Assembly: GCA_964251965.1 (NCBI GenBank)
Contig: CAXULQ010000001.1
Location: 496,001-560,000, forward strand
DNA from: Mucilaginibacter_A sp964251965
Lineage (GTDB): Bacteria > Bacteroidota > Bacteroidia > Sphingobacteriales > Sphingobacteriaceae
DNA: 64,000 nt
Direction of reading: 5' to 3'
Part shown: in pieces, positions 7,939 through 16,650 of the stretch
Layout: every line of letters starts with the position of its first letter
How positions within the stretch are numbered: position 1 is the first letter of the stretch
Notes under the pieces: generated by a model
Told to the model about the DNA's origin: nothing
Seen by the model: the letters and a program-made list of their open reading frames with translations, nothing else
Databases searched by the model: none
Position numbers and translations under genes: made by a program

Positions 7939-8008
7939 CCAACATTGGTTTGGCAAAAAACTGGCTGATGGATTAAACATCAACTTCAGTTTTGCCATTT
8001 TGCTTTGG
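7939..8008. repeat. Long imperfect palindrome B
   Basis: Arms CCAACATTGGTTTGGCAAAA... and ...TTTTGCCATTTTGCTTTGG pair over about 30 positions with small bulges, around a 7-base loop at 7971-7977. Its left arm start (CAACATTGGTTTGG) resembles that of repeat A (TAACTTTGGTTTGG). It may be a diverged attC-like site or a terminator of the PIN module. Confidence 0.55.
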
Positions 8009-8036
8009 TTCGAGCAGACGGAACATAAGTTTAGCT

Positions 8037-8050
8037 GATAAAAGAAGTAT
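8037..8050 (-). repeat. Interspersed 14-mer inside cassette island
   Basis: GATAAAAGAAGTAT on plus. Read on the minus strand the flank is AGCTAAACTTA. It sits between palindrome B and repeat C. Confidence 0.7.
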
Positions 8051-8066
8051 CAACATTTGAACATTT

Positions 8067-8134
8067 ATCTAACTTTAGTTTCGAGCTGACGGGTTTTTAA
8101 ATGCCAGTTCTTCGCCAAGCCCTTTAAGTTGATT
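8067..8134 (+). repeat. attC-like folded repeat C
   Basis: The 68-bp element starts ATCTAAC (fits RYYYAAC) and ends GTTGATT (one mismatch to GTTRRRY). The middle shares with repeat A the blocks CTGACGG, TTTTTAAAT, CAGTTCTTC and CCAAGCC. Related direct repeats flanking a toxin module suggest gene-cassette structure. Confidence 0.55.
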
Positions 8135-8202
8135 GTGCTTTTTGCAGACATATTGCTGATAGAAAAGTAAAACGACAAATAAATACTTTACGAAAATTAA
8201 CC

Positions 8203-8661
8203 ATGATAAAAGGACTTTACGAAACTCATTTATTTGTTGAAAACTTGGACAACTCAATTGACTTCTACAAAAACATACTTGAATTGGAACAGTGTTATTT
8301 TGAAGCAGGCCGACGAACTGCATTTTTTTGGATCGGAAAACCGAAAGAAGCGATGTTAGGGCTTTGGGAAAAACCAAAAGCTGAAATTGACAAACGGCAT
8401 TTTGCTTTTAGTTGCGACAAAGATTACATTTTGAACAAGTCGGTTGATTTTTTGAAATCACACAATTTGAACCCTTACAACTTTTTAAGAGATGGAACCG
8501 AAAGACCAATGGTTTTTGCTTGGCTGCCAGCAATTTCGATTTATTTTAATGACCCTGATGGACATTACCTTGAATTTATTGCAGTTTTAGAAGGAAACGG
8601 AAGACCAGAATTGGGCGTTATTTCTTATGATGAATGGATAAAATTAAATACAAATCAATAA
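8203..8661 (+). CDS. VOC family protein (glyoxalase/fosfomycin-resistance-like fold)
   Basis: A 152-residue vicinal-oxygen-chelate protein. Ligand candidates are H9 in YETHLFVENLDNS, the histidine in KRHFAFSCD, and E in HYLEFIA near the C-terminus, within the familiar FNDPDGHYLEFI block. The family includes glyoxalases, dioxygenases and antibiotic-binding or thiol-transferring resistance proteins, and nothing here decides among them. It follows repeat C, so it may be the third cassette gene of the island, though no attC-like site was seen after it. Confidence 0.8.
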   Translation: MIKGLYETHLFVENLDNSIDFYKNILELEQCYFEAGRRTAFFWIGKPKEAMLGLWEKPKAEIDKRHFAFSCDKDYILNKSVDFLKSHNLNPYNFLRDGTERPMVFAWLPAISIYFNDPDGHYLEFIAVLEGNGRPELGVISYDEWIKLNTNQ

Positions 8662-8671
8662 CTAACAAAAA

Positions 8672-8701
8672 AAGCATCCAATTACGAATGCTTCTTTTAT
8701 C
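8672..8701. repeat. Hairpin containing interspersed 14-mer between convergent genes
   Basis: AAGCAT (8672-8677) pairs with ATGCTT (8688-8693) of the 14-mer copy 8688-8701, with A- and T-rich edges. It lies between convergent VOC and tonB genes and probably serves as a terminator. Confidence 0.6.
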
Positions 8702-8719
8702 AACTAAAAATCAGTGTCC

Positions 8720-9550
8720 TTACTCCTGAATCGTAAAATTAATCGGCATCGTATATTTCACCCTAACCGCTTTTCCGTTTTGGATGCCCGGTTTCCAGGA
8801 AGGCGCAATTTTAAGAACACGGATAGCTTCTTCATCGCAGCCAAAACCAATACCGCGCAGCAATTCGATATGTGTAATTTTACCATCTTTCTCTACAATA
8901 AAACTCATAAAAACACGACCGGAAATATTATTGGTAGCTGCCCGCTCAGGGTAATGAATGTTCTTACTTAAAAACTTAGACCAAGCTTCCATCCCACCCG
9001 GAAATTCTGGTAGTTTTTCTAACAAGGCTACGTTTTTTGCTTCATTGTCCGGTTTATCTGTCTCGGTAAAAGTTCCGTTGCCGCCAGCAGGAACGTTTAA
9101 GGCAGCAATTTGATCTCCCGAAATATCTTGCACACCTGTAGTTGAATTTTGCGCTGTTACCGGTTTAGGATCTGTTTTCACCAAATCGTCCGGCGTTACT
9201 TTCATCAATTGCGATGGTGCCGCTTTTTGTATTGCTGTTTGGGCTGGCGGCTGTACTTTATTTAGTTTTTTGGCAGGTGCAACTTCTGGCGGCGGTGGTT
9301 TCAGATCGGTTAAATTGATCAGCGTTTCCTGTTCGTGCTTAGTAATTGCAGCCGGATCATGATGTTGTTTAATAAGTGAAGAAGTAACAGAAATTAAGGC
9401 GGTAAAAAAGGTTGCCGTAATAAACAACGCCTTTAACATGTTGCTGTTGTAATGCTTTCGAAGTTCGTAAGCACCGTAACTTTTGTTTCTGTCGGAAAAT
9501 ACAAGATCGAGCCACTCGGTGTTGTACAAATTGAATTTGGATTTGAACAT
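8720..9550 (-). CDS. tonB: Energy transducer TonB
   Basis: TonB links the inner-membrane proton-driven ExbB/ExbD motor to outer-membrane receptors. The 276-residue protein starts with a cytoplasmic stretch (WLDLVFSDRNKSYGAYELR) typical of Bacteroidota TonB, then a transmembrane helix (about 39-60), a Pro/Lys-rich periplasmic spacer, and a C-terminal TonB domain beginning at FPGG and containing the VEKDGKI and W-KPG blocks. Bacteroidota carry many TonB paralogues, so which receptor it serves is unknown. No exbB or exbD is adjacent. Confidence 0.92.
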   Translation of the reverse strand: MFKSKFNLYNTEWLDLVFSDRNKSYGAYELRKHYNSNMLKALFITATFFTALISVTSSLIKQHHDPAAITKHEQETLINLTDLKPPPPEVAPAKKLNKVQPPAQTAIQKAAPSQLMKVTPDDLVKTDPKPVTAQNSTTGVQDISGDQIAALNVPAGGNGTFTETDKPDNEAKNVALLEKLPEFPGGMEAWSKFLSKNIHYPERAATNNISGRVFMSFIVEKDGKITHIELLRGIGFGCDEEAIRVLKIAPSWKPGIQNGKAVRVKYTMPINFTIQE

Positions 9551-9703
9551 GAGTTTGAAATTAAATTTTTAGTGATAACGATGCCTTTTTAACAAAATTG
9601 TAACATTGATGTTACTTATTTTTTAATTATTTCTTTACGCAAGCGGCACTCTTCTTCATAGAAAAAAGACGAAGAACAGATGAATAAATGGTTAACCGCT
9701 CAC

Positions 9704-9717
9704 ATGCTTCTTTTACC
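9704..9717 (+). repeat. Interspersed 14-mer in the tonB-glnN gap
   Basis: ATGCTTCTTTTACC with flank AAGGAAAATTTAG. The 279-base gap between divergent tonB and glnN is otherwise AT-rich, with no clear promoter match. Confidence 0.75.
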
Positions 9718-9829
9718 AAGGAAAATTTAGTATAAATTGAATTTATTTTTGATGTTATCCTTAAATATTTTAAATAAATGGAAAAAATAAGCCAATTTTA
9801 AATTTTTGTATTACTAACCAATATTACAC

Positions 9830-12004
9830 ATGTCAAATATTAGATTTCAGGCGCTCCAGTCTGTTTTAACAAGGGTAACTCCGGAAGTAAAAGCCCCTTC
9901 TACCCGGATTTCGGATTATTTTGGTTCCAACGTTTTCGATAAAAAGAAAATGAAGGAATATTTATCAAAAGAAGCCTACCAAAGCATTATAGATTCGATT
10001 GATAAAGGTGTACCGGTAGAAAGAGAAATTGCCGAGCACATTGCATCCGGATTAAAAACCTGGGCAGTTAGCAAAGGCGTTACGCATTACACGCACTGGT
10101 TTCAGCCTTTAACCGGCACAACTGCAGAAAAACACGATTCGTTTTTTGAACCTGGCGGCGATGGCAGCGGGATCGAAAAATTTAGCGGAGATGCGCTGGC
10201 ACAGCAAGAACCGGATGCTTCCAGTTTCCCCAGCGGCGGTATCCGCAATACTTTTGAAGCGCGTGGTTATACTGCCTGGGATCCATCTTCTCCTGCATTT
10301 ATTATCAGCCAAACGCTGTGTATCCCAACTGTTTTTGTTTCTTACACTGGTGAAGCATTGGATTATAAAGTCCCTTTGCTTAAAGCTTTGGTTGCTTTGG
10401 ATAAAGCTGCCGTTGATGTTTGCCATTACTTTGATAAAAGCATAGAAAAAGTAAACGCTTCTCTCGGTATTGAGCAGGAATATTTTTTGGTGGATATTGC
10501 TTTGTTTAATGCCCGGCCAGACTTGTTTTTAACCGGAAGGACTTTGTTCGGCCATATGTCTGCCAAAAGCCAGCAGTTGGAAGACCATTATTTCGGTTCC
10601 ATTCCAGATCGGGTTTATGCTTACATGCAGGATTTTGAAACCGAAGCCTTAAAATTAGGTATTCCTTTAAAAACCCGTCATAATGAAGTAGCGCCTTCTC
10701 AGTTTGAATGCGCACCGATTTATGAGGAAATAAACCTGGCGATCGACCATAACCAATTGTTAATGGATCTGATGGACAAAGTTGCGCTGCGCCATCATTT
10801 TAAAGTATTGCTGCACGAAAAACCATACGCCGGCATTAACGGCTCGGGTAAACATAATAATTGGTCGTTGATTACCAACACGGGTAAAAACCTGCTTTCG
10901 CCGGGCAAAACGCCTAAAAATAATTTAATGTTTTTGACCTTCTTTGTCAATACTATCCGTGCAGTTGCAGAACATGCAGATTTGTTAAGGGCATCGATTG
11001 CTTCTGTAACCAACGATCATCGTTTAGGTGCCAATGAGGCACCGCCTGCTATTATTTCTATCTTTTTGGGCAGCCAGTTAAGCGAGGTTTTGGATGAGAT
11101 CGAAACCGCACGGATCAGCAGGATTATGAAAGATGAAAATTCTTTATGGTCGGGAATCCCAAAAATCCCGCAAATTTTAAAAGACAATACCGACCGTAAC
11201 CGTACTTCTCCTTTTGCTTTTACGGGAAATAAATTTGAGTTCCGTGCGGTTGGTTCTTCGGCCAATTCTTCTAATCCGATGACGATTTTGAACTTGATTG
11301 TTGCCGATCAGTTAACCAAGTTTAAGTACGATGTAGATAAACTCATCAAAAAAGGCGAGAAAAAAGATGTGGCTTTGATGACGGTGATTAAAAGGTACAT
11401 CAAAGAATCAAAATCCATTCGTTTTGAAGGAAACGGTTACAGTGAAGAATGGGAAAAAGAAGCTGCTGCCCGTGGTTTGGCCAATATTAAATCTACACCC
11501 AAAGCATTAGACGTTCTGCTTTCAGAAAAAACAGCAGAATTAATGAACAAAACCCACGTTTTTAACCAGCGTGAAATACATGCACGGCACGAAATTTTGC
11601 TGGAAAACTTTTATAAAAAATTACAGATTGAAGCCCGCGTAATCGGCGATTTGGTGAACAGTTCTATTTTGCCTGCTGCCATTATTTATCAGAACAAGCT
11701 GATAGACAACGTAAAAGGTTTAAAAGAAATTGGTTTGGAAGAAAATGCGTACAGTGTGCAAATGGATTTGATCCGAAAGATTTCTAATCATATAACCGAG
11801 ATCAAAACCAACGCCAACCAAATGCTGGAAGAACGCAAAAAAGCAAATGTGATAGAAGACATCCGCGAAAAAGCAATTGCTTACGATGAAAAAGTGAAAG
11901 CATATTTCGACACCATCCGTTACCATGTTGATAAACTGGAACAATTGGTTGACGATGCACAATGGCCGCTGCCGAAGTTTAGAGAGTTGTTGTTTATAAA
12001 ATAA
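9830..12004 (+). CDS. glnN: Glutamine synthetase type III
   Basis: Makes glutamine from glutamate, ammonia and ATP. The 724-residue length and the pattern are those of GSIII, common in Bacteroidota, rather than the about 450-residue GSI. Landmarks include the N-terminal FGSNVFD, the catalytic-core stretches NEVAPSQFECAPIYE and NGSGKHNNWSL, and ANEAPPAIIS. The C-terminal third is GSIII-specific helical sequence. It stands alone between divergent tonB and purM, and a strong terminator follows. Confidence 0.97.
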   Translation: MSNIRFQALQSVLTRVTPEVKAPSTRISDYFGSNVFDKKKMKEYLSKEAYQSIIDSIDKGVPVEREIAEHIASGLKTWAVSKGVTHYTHWFQPLTGTTAEKHDSFFEPGGDGSGIEKFSGDALAQQEPDASSFPSGGIRNTFEARGYTAWDPSSPAFIISQTLCIPTVFVSYTGEALDYKVPLLKALVALDKAAVDVCHYFDKSIEKVNASLGIEQEYFLVDIALFNARPDLFLTGRTLFGHMSAKSQQLEDHYFGSIPDRVYAYMQDFETEALKLGIPLKTRHNEVAPSQFECAPIYEEINLAIDHNQLLMDLMDKVALRHHFKVLLHEKPYAGINGSGKHNNWSLITNTGKNLLSPGKTPKNNLMFLTFFVNTIRAVAEHADLLRASIASVTNDHRLGANEAPPAIISIFLGSQLSEVLDEIETARISRIMKDENSLWSGIPKIPQILKDNTDRNRTSPFAFTGNKFEFRAVGSSANSSNPMTILNLIVADQLTKFKYDVDKLIKKGEKKDVALMTVIKRYIKESKSIRFEGNGYSEEWEKEAAARGLANIKSTPKALDVLLSEKTAELMNKTHVFNQREIHARHEILLENFYKKLQIEARVIGDLVNSSILPAAIIYQNKLIDNVKGLKEIGLEENAYSVQMDLIRKISNHITEIKTNANQMLEERKKANVIEDIREKAIAYDEKVKAYFDTIRYHVDKLEQLVDDAQWPLPKFRELLFIK

Positions 12005-12054
12005 GCTGTTAGCTTTCAGCAATCGGCTTTCAGCTTCTTGTCCTAAATTTATAA

Positions 12055-12085
12055 AAGCTTCGGGTTAACTTCCGAAGCTTTTTTT
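12055..12085 (+). terminator. Rho-independent terminator of glnN
   Basis: Nine-bp perfect stem AAGCTTCGG / CCGAAGCTT followed by TTTTT, about 50 bases after the glnN stop. Confidence 0.85.
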
Positions 12086-12089
12086 ATGC

Positions 12090-12103
12090 CATAAAAACAG
12101 TAT
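12090..12103 (-). repeat. Interspersed 14-mer, variant form
   Basis: CATAAAAACAGTAT on plus, the GT variant read on the minus strand. It lies between the glnN terminator and purM. Confidence 0.5.
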
Positions 12104-12173
12104 CTAAGCATTTAAGCCGATTGCTTGTAGCTGGAAGCTGATTGCCGATAGCTAAAAGCTTCTTTCTTCTTCC

Positions 12174-12181
12174 TACTTTTG
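12174..12181 (+). promoter_or_regulatory. Candidate -7 box of purM
   Basis: TACTTTTG fits TAnnTTTG and ends only 4 bases before the purM ATG, which would give a leaderless transcript. Confidence 0.4.
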
Positions 12182-12185
12182 CCGC

Positions 12186-13364
12186 ATGAACTCATCCCAA
12201 CGATACGATTTGCGGGGTGTTTCGGCTTCCAAAGAAGACGTACACCAGGCCATTAAATCTATTGATAAAGGTATTTTTCCAAAAGCTTTTTGCAAAATTA
12301 TTCCGGATATTTTAGGCCATGATGCAGATTTTTGCAACATTATGCACGCCGATGGTGCAGGTACAAAATCTTCTTTGGCTTACTTGTATTGGAAAGAAAC
12401 CGGCGATTTATCTGTTTGGAAAGATATTGCCCAGGATGCCGTAGTGATGAACCTGGACGATTTGCTTTGTGTTGGCGCGACAGATGATATTCTGCTTTCT
12501 TCCACTATCGGCAGGAATAAAAACCTGATTCCGGGCGAAGTAATTGCAGAGATCATCAACGGAACGGAAGAATTGCTGGCACAATTACGGGAAGCCGGAA
12601 TCGGGATTTATTCTACCGGAGGAGAAACAGCCGATGTTGGTGATTTAGTTCGAACGATTATCGTTGATTCTACCGTTACCTGCCGGATGAAACGGGCCGA
12701 AGTCATCTCTAACGGAAATATTCAGCCAGGAGACGTAATTGTTGGTTTGGCTTCTGACGGACAAGCTTCTTACGAAAACACATATAACGGCGGAATGGGT
12801 TCTAACGGATTGACATCTGCCCGGCATGATGTTTTTAATAAAAGCCTCGCCAAAAAATTTCCTGAAAGTTTTGATCCTTTAGTTCCCGAAGAATTAGTTT
12901 TTTCCGGTTCTAAAAACCTGACTGACCTAATTGATATTGGCAACGGCAAAACGATAACCGTCGGAAAATTAGTGCTCTCTCCTACACGTACTTATGCACC
13001 GGTTATTAAAGCTGTTTTAACACAATTCCGTTCCCAAATTAATGGCATGGTACATTGCAGCGGCGGCGCACAAACCAAAGTTTTGCATTTTGTAGATGCT
13101 GTCCATATCATCAAAGACAACCTGTTTCCGGTTCCGCCTCTATTTAAATTGATCCAGAAGGAATCCGGAACCGACTGGCAGGAAATGTACAAGGTTTTTA
13201 ACATGGGCCACCGCATGGAATTGTACATTCCGGAAGCTTTGGCTGAACCTATTATTGCCATTTCCAAAAGTTTTAATATTGAAGCACAAATTGTTGGCCG
13301 TGTAGAGGCTTCTTCTGCAAAAAAATTGACTATTCGTTCTGAGTTTGGGGAGTTTGTTTATTAA
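12186..13364 (+). CDS. purM: Phosphoribosylformylglycinamidine cyclo-ligase (AIR synthase)
   Basis: Closes the imidazole ring of purines, the step after PurL (gene at 4347-6569). The 392-residue protein is the longer Bacteroidota form. The N-terminal ADGAGTKSSLAY region, NLDDLLCVGA, YSTGGETADVGD and the C-terminal MGHRMELYIP are AIR-synthase blocks of the PurM fold. purM and purL are some 6 kb apart and on opposite strands, so they are not one operon here. Confidence 0.95.
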   Translation: MNSSQRYDLRGVSASKEDVHQAIKSIDKGIFPKAFCKIIPDILGHDADFCNIMHADGAGTKSSLAYLYWKETGDLSVWKDIAQDAVVMNLDDLLCVGATDDILLSSTIGRNKNLIPGEVIAEIINGTEELLAQLREAGIGIYSTGGETADVGDLVRTIIVDSTVTCRMKRAEVISNGNIQPGDVIVGLASDGQASYENTYNGGMGSNGLTSARHDVFNKSLAKKFPESFDPLVPEELVFSGSKNLTDLIDIGNGKTITVGKLVLSPTRTYAPVIKAVLTQFRSQINGMVHCSGGAQTKVLHFVDAVHIIKDNLFPVPPLFKLIQKESGTDWQEMYKVFNMGHRMELYIPEALAEPIIAISKSFNIEAQIVGRVEASSAKKLTIRSEFGEFVY

Positions 13365-13392
13365 AAGAATACCTGAGAATTTAGTATATCGA

Positions 13393-13406
13393 ATGCTTCT
13401 TTTATG
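13393..13406 (+). repeat. Interspersed 14-mer after purM
   Basis: ATGCTTCTTTTATG with flank GCATAAAATATTGC, between the ends of convergent purM and the lipoprotein gene. Confidence 0.75.
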
Positions 13407-13454
13407 GCATAAAATATTGCTTCAACCTTAATTGTCTAACACAACCTTTTTACA

Positions 13455-14294
13455 TTACCGCCGATGCCTACGGTGCTTTTTTCCATGGCTACTGCTTCTT
13501 TTACCCGATGTTTTTTTGGTTGAACGATGTCTCCGTTCCTCAACATGATGCTTCTTTTTAGAAGTACTTTTAGTTGAGGTTTGGCTTGTGGTCGATGCTT
13601 CTTTTAGCGATGTTTTTTTGGTACTATCTGTTGCAGCAGTTTGCTTTTTATTCTCGTCTTCCTGAGAAATAGTTTTTACCGTAAAACTATTATTGCGGAT
13701 GCCATATTCTAAAATCCGCTTATCGGGCTTAACCTTTGCCGTAGCATTATTTCCATCAAAAACCGGAAACTCGCGCATCAAAACACCTTCTTTAATGTAA
13801 AACTTGTCTTCGCCTCGATAACCTTTTTTCTGTGATTGGTTAAGTTTAGGAAAATCCAGTTTCTGTGCTTTGTTGTCTTTGTACTCAAAAGCATAAATCT
13901 GGGTACGAATGGTTGAATCTTTTGATTTTGCCTGGATCAAAATTTCCGGGTTGCCATCCATATCCATATCCGTATTGTAAACATCGGTAATAGTTCCGTT
14001 TAAATCACCGGTTGTTGTGGTGTATTTAACTTCTGCCGAATCCGATTTTAAGATGAGAAAAGAACCTGTTTCGGCCGAACCTCTTCCCCAGCTAAAAATA
14101 TCAAAAACATTTCCGGGAGAAATTTCAATGGTTTTATGGAACCGAAAAGGTTGTATCAGGCCAGGTTTTGCCGAAACATTATTTTGACGGACAACCGGTT
14201 TTTGATCAGCAGGGTTACAACTTGCAAAAACAGCCGCAATCGTAACAGCAATCAATTGCTGGAACGTGCTTCTTTTATCACCTAAAAAATTCAT
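13455..14294 (-). CDS. Predicted lipoprotein with Lys/Arg/His-rich tail
   Basis: A 279-residue protein with a signal peptide ending in a lipobox (VFASC, Cys26). The middle contains the FG-GAP-like run DMDMDGNPEILIQAKSKD, so part may form a beta-propeller-like blade. The last about 60 residues are Ser/Thr-rich and then strongly basic (KKHHVEERRHRS, GKKHRRHRR). No known family was recognised. Its start codon and first residues are built from a 14-mer repeat copy. It lies 5 bases after the hexosaminidase gene and is probably cotranscribed with it. Confidence 0.75.
   Translation of the reverse strand: MNFLGDKRSTFQQLIAVTIAAVFASCNPADQKPVVRQNNVSAKPGLIQPFRFHKTIEISPGNVFDIFSWGRGSAETGSFLILKSDSAEVKYTTTTGDLNGTITDVYNTDMDMDGNPEILIQAKSKDSTIRTQIYAFEYKDNKAQKLDFPKLNQSQKKGYRGEDKFYIKEGVLMREFPVFDGNNATAKVKPDKRILEYGIRNNSFTVKTISQEDENKKQTAATDSTKKTSLKEASTTSQTSTKSTSKKKHHVEERRHRSTKKTSGKRSSSHGKKHRRHRR
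14266..14279 (+). repeat. Interspersed 14-mer at the start of a lipoprotein gene
   Basis: GTGCTTCTTTTATC with flank ACCTAAAAAATTCAT. On the minus strand this covers the ATG and the first codons (MNFLGDKRST), so the repeat is translated. Confidence 0.7.
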
Positions 14295-14299
14295 ATGTG

Positions 14300-16573
14300 T
14301 TAGTTGAATAAAATATCGGGCGGAAGTTCTGTTTGCGGTTTTCCGGCCAGGTTTAAATAAACTTTTAATGTGCCGGCATCTCCTGCCTCAAAGTATTTAA
14401 TTTTGATTTTATGAAAGCCTTTTAACAACGTCAGCATGTTGTTTTTCTGATAAAGGGCATGCTTTCCATCATTGTCCACCACCAAAGAATCGTCGAGGTA
14501 CAATTGCGAACCATCATCAGAAGTTAAACCTAAATTATAATCTCCATCCTGGTCAATACGGATATAACCCTGGTACATTGCTCCGAAAACACGGTTGTTT
14601 TTTTTAAAAGCCGAAACCGATAAACTTTTAGTTGTGCCGGTATCAATTACAGGCGCAGCGTCTATTTGGGCAGCCGTTGTAAAGCTGCCGCTTACTGCTT
14701 TAAATTTTAAACCCTCGTTAACGGGCTGCACATTTAATGCAGCAAAAGGTTCGCGGTTATACAAATAAAGCCTGCTGATCACGCTTTTTTTTCCGTCGGG
14801 TGTGATTTGTATTGTTTGCAGTATTTTGGTTTGATTTTTTTCTGGGTTGAGGTTAATTGGATTTGCATGAAACGCATCAAATTCTATTGGCGGATCATTG
14901 TCGATGGTATAAAAAATCCTGGCATTGGTAACGGAAGGCTTCAAAATATAACTCATGTTTGAAGCGATCACAAAAGAATCGCGCAAGCCAATTGGTTCCG
15001 GGACACGAAAATTAATACAGGCAGCATCCAATCTGCTTAGATGTCGCGGCAAACGTGTTTCAGAAAAATCCTGGAAATTTTTATTGGCTAATGGCGTCCA
15101 TGCAATTTCAGCAAGAGCCAGCAATCGCGGCAGCAACATATATTGTGCCTGCTCGGCAGTAGTAATATATTCGGTCCACAAGTTGGCCTGCACGCCAATA
15201 ATATTAGCTTGTTGTTCAGCCGTTAAAACAGCGGGAACAGGATTGTAAGCATAAGTTTTTTGCAGCGGTGCAAACCCGCCGATAGAAACCGGTTCCTGGT
15301 TAGATTTCGACTGCGTTTTATCAAAATACAAACCTGCAGTTTGCGATGCCATAATTACCTGGTGGCCTTGCCTTGCCGCTGCAATTCCGGCAGCTTCTCC
15401 TCGCCAGCTCATTACGGTTGCGTTTGGTGCCAATCCGCCTTGCAAAATCTCGTCCCAGCCAATAATACTTCTTCCGTTATCGTTCAAAAATTTCTCGATC
15501 CGTTGCACAAAATAACTTTGCAAACCCTTTTCGTTTTTCAGCTTTAAGGTTTTAATCAAATTTTGACAAAAAGGAGAAGCATGCCAAATGCTTTTTGGCA
15601 CTTCATCCCCTCCGATATGAATATATTTTCCCGGAAATAAAGCCATTACTTCGGTCAAAACATCTTCCAAAAAGCCAAAAGTGTATTCTGTCGGGCAATA
15701 AACACCATCAGGGACATGCCAATCTGTGGCAACTTTATAAGTTTTGTTTGGGTTACAACTTAACTCCGGGTAAGCAGCCAAAGCAGCCATCGAATGTCCG
15801 GGCATTTCTATTTCGGGCACAATTGTAATGTATCTTTCGGAGGCATACTTTACAATATCTTTAATTTCTTCCTGCGTATAAAAACCTCCATACGTTGTAT
15901 CTGCTGATTGTTCGTTTGGAGTTTGTGCACGCAGGCTTCCAACTTCAGTTAATCTTGGATATTTTTTGATCTCGATACGCCAACCTTGGTCATCCGTTAA
16001 ATGCCAGTGAAAAGTGTTGATTTTGTATGCTGCCAGCAAATCCAAATATTGTTTGATAAAAGAAGTAGTGAAAAAATGCCGCGAAACATCCAAGTGCATA
16101 CCGCGATATTTAAAACGCGGATGGTCTTCAACCGCCATACAATTTAAAAATGTAGTGGCTTGTGTTTTTGTATCGGCCAAAAGTTGGATCAAAGTTTGGA
16201 CTCCGTAAAACAAACCTGCATCACGGCCAACAATTGTAATTTTGGAAGATGTAATGGTTAAACGATAACCTTCTTCCGGCAAAGTTTCTGCGCCGTTTGA
16301 AGTCAATTCGATAGTAGAAGTTGCCGTATCTTGCTTTGAAATATCTTTAGTTGGATTAAAATGTTGCAGATAAGCAGACAAAAACGCAACCGAACGATCA
16401 TCTTTTAAATCAGTTTGTACAATGCTTCTTTTATGCAGATAAAATTTGCCGGGGTTTTGTTGGATTGAATATGGGGCCGGCACCAATCCAAAATTAGGAT
16501 CAGGATTTTGCGAAAAACAGTTGGCAGCAACAAAAAACAAAGCAATAAAAAAGCAACAATATTTAAATTTCAT
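14300..16573 (-). CDS. Beta-N-acetylhexosaminidase, GH20, with PA14-like C-terminus
   Basis: A secreted glycosidase that removes terminal GlcNAc/GalNAc from chitin oligomers or glycoproteins. The 757 residues have a signal peptide (1-21), a GH20b accessory domain (about 30-150) and a catalytic TIM barrel (about 155-510). The substrate-assisted catalytic pair is D323-E324 in HIGGDEVPKS, and MHLDVSRHFF is also typical. A chitobiase-C-like linker follows, then a PA14-like domain at the end (SDDGSQLYLDDSLVVDN, residues about 660-757) that probably binds sugar. It forms an operon with the lipoprotein gene. Confidence 0.95.
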   Translation of the reverse strand: MKFKYCCFFIALFFVAANCFSQNPDPNFGLVPAPYSIQQNPGKFYLHKRSIVQTDLKDDRSVAFLSAYLQHFNPTKDISKQDTATSTIELTSNGAETLPEEGYRLTITSSKITIVGRDAGLFYGVQTLIQLLADTKTQATTFLNCMAVEDHPRFKYRGMHLDVSRHFFTTSFIKQYLDLLAAYKINTFHWHLTDDQGWRIEIKKYPRLTEVGSLRAQTPNEQSADTTYGGFYTQEEIKDIVKYASERYITIVPEIEMPGHSMAALAAYPELSCNPNKTYKVATDWHVPDGVYCPTEYTFGFLEDVLTEVMALFPGKYIHIGGDEVPKSIWHASPFCQNLIKTLKLKNEKGLQSYFVQRIEKFLNDNGRSIIGWDEILQGGLAPNATVMSWRGEAAGIAAARQGHQVIMASQTAGLYFDKTQSKSNQEPVSIGGFAPLQKTYAYNPVPAVLTAEQQANIIGVQANLWTEYITTAEQAQYMLLPRLLALAEIAWTPLANKNFQDFSETRLPRHLSRLDAACINFRVPEPIGLRDSFVIASNMSYILKPSVTNARIFYTIDNDPPIEFDAFHANPINLNPEKNQTKILQTIQITPDGKKSVISRLYLYNREPFAALNVQPVNEGLKFKAVSGSFTTAAQIDAAPVIDTGTTKSLSVSAFKKNNRVFGAMYQGYIRIDQDGDYNLGLTSDDGSQLYLDDSLVVDNDGKHALYQKNNMLTLLKGFHKIKIKYFEAGDAGTLKVYLNLAGKPQTELPPDILFN

Positions 16574-16595
16574 TTACTGGAAAGCATCAGGAAAC

Positions 16596-16603
16596 CAAAA
16601 CTA
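16596..16603 (-). promoter_or_regulatory. Candidate -7 box of the hexosaminidase gene
   Basis: On the minus strand TAGTTTTG fits TAnnTTTG, 22 bases before the ATG at 16573. Confidence 0.35.
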
Positions 16604-16650
16604 TAAAATTAATTAGCTTTATAAAGAGTATCTGTTTAAATATGAGATTA

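Larger units (their letters stand above)
12011..12132. repeat. Inverted copies of an intergenic repeat around glnN terminator
   Basis: AGCTTTCAGCAATCGGC (12011-12027) recurs nearly inverted as GCCGATTGCTTGTAGCT (12116-12132). A related string occurs near 3172-3200 (GATCGCTGATAGCCGA). It is probably a short REP-like intergenic repeat. Confidence 0.5.
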
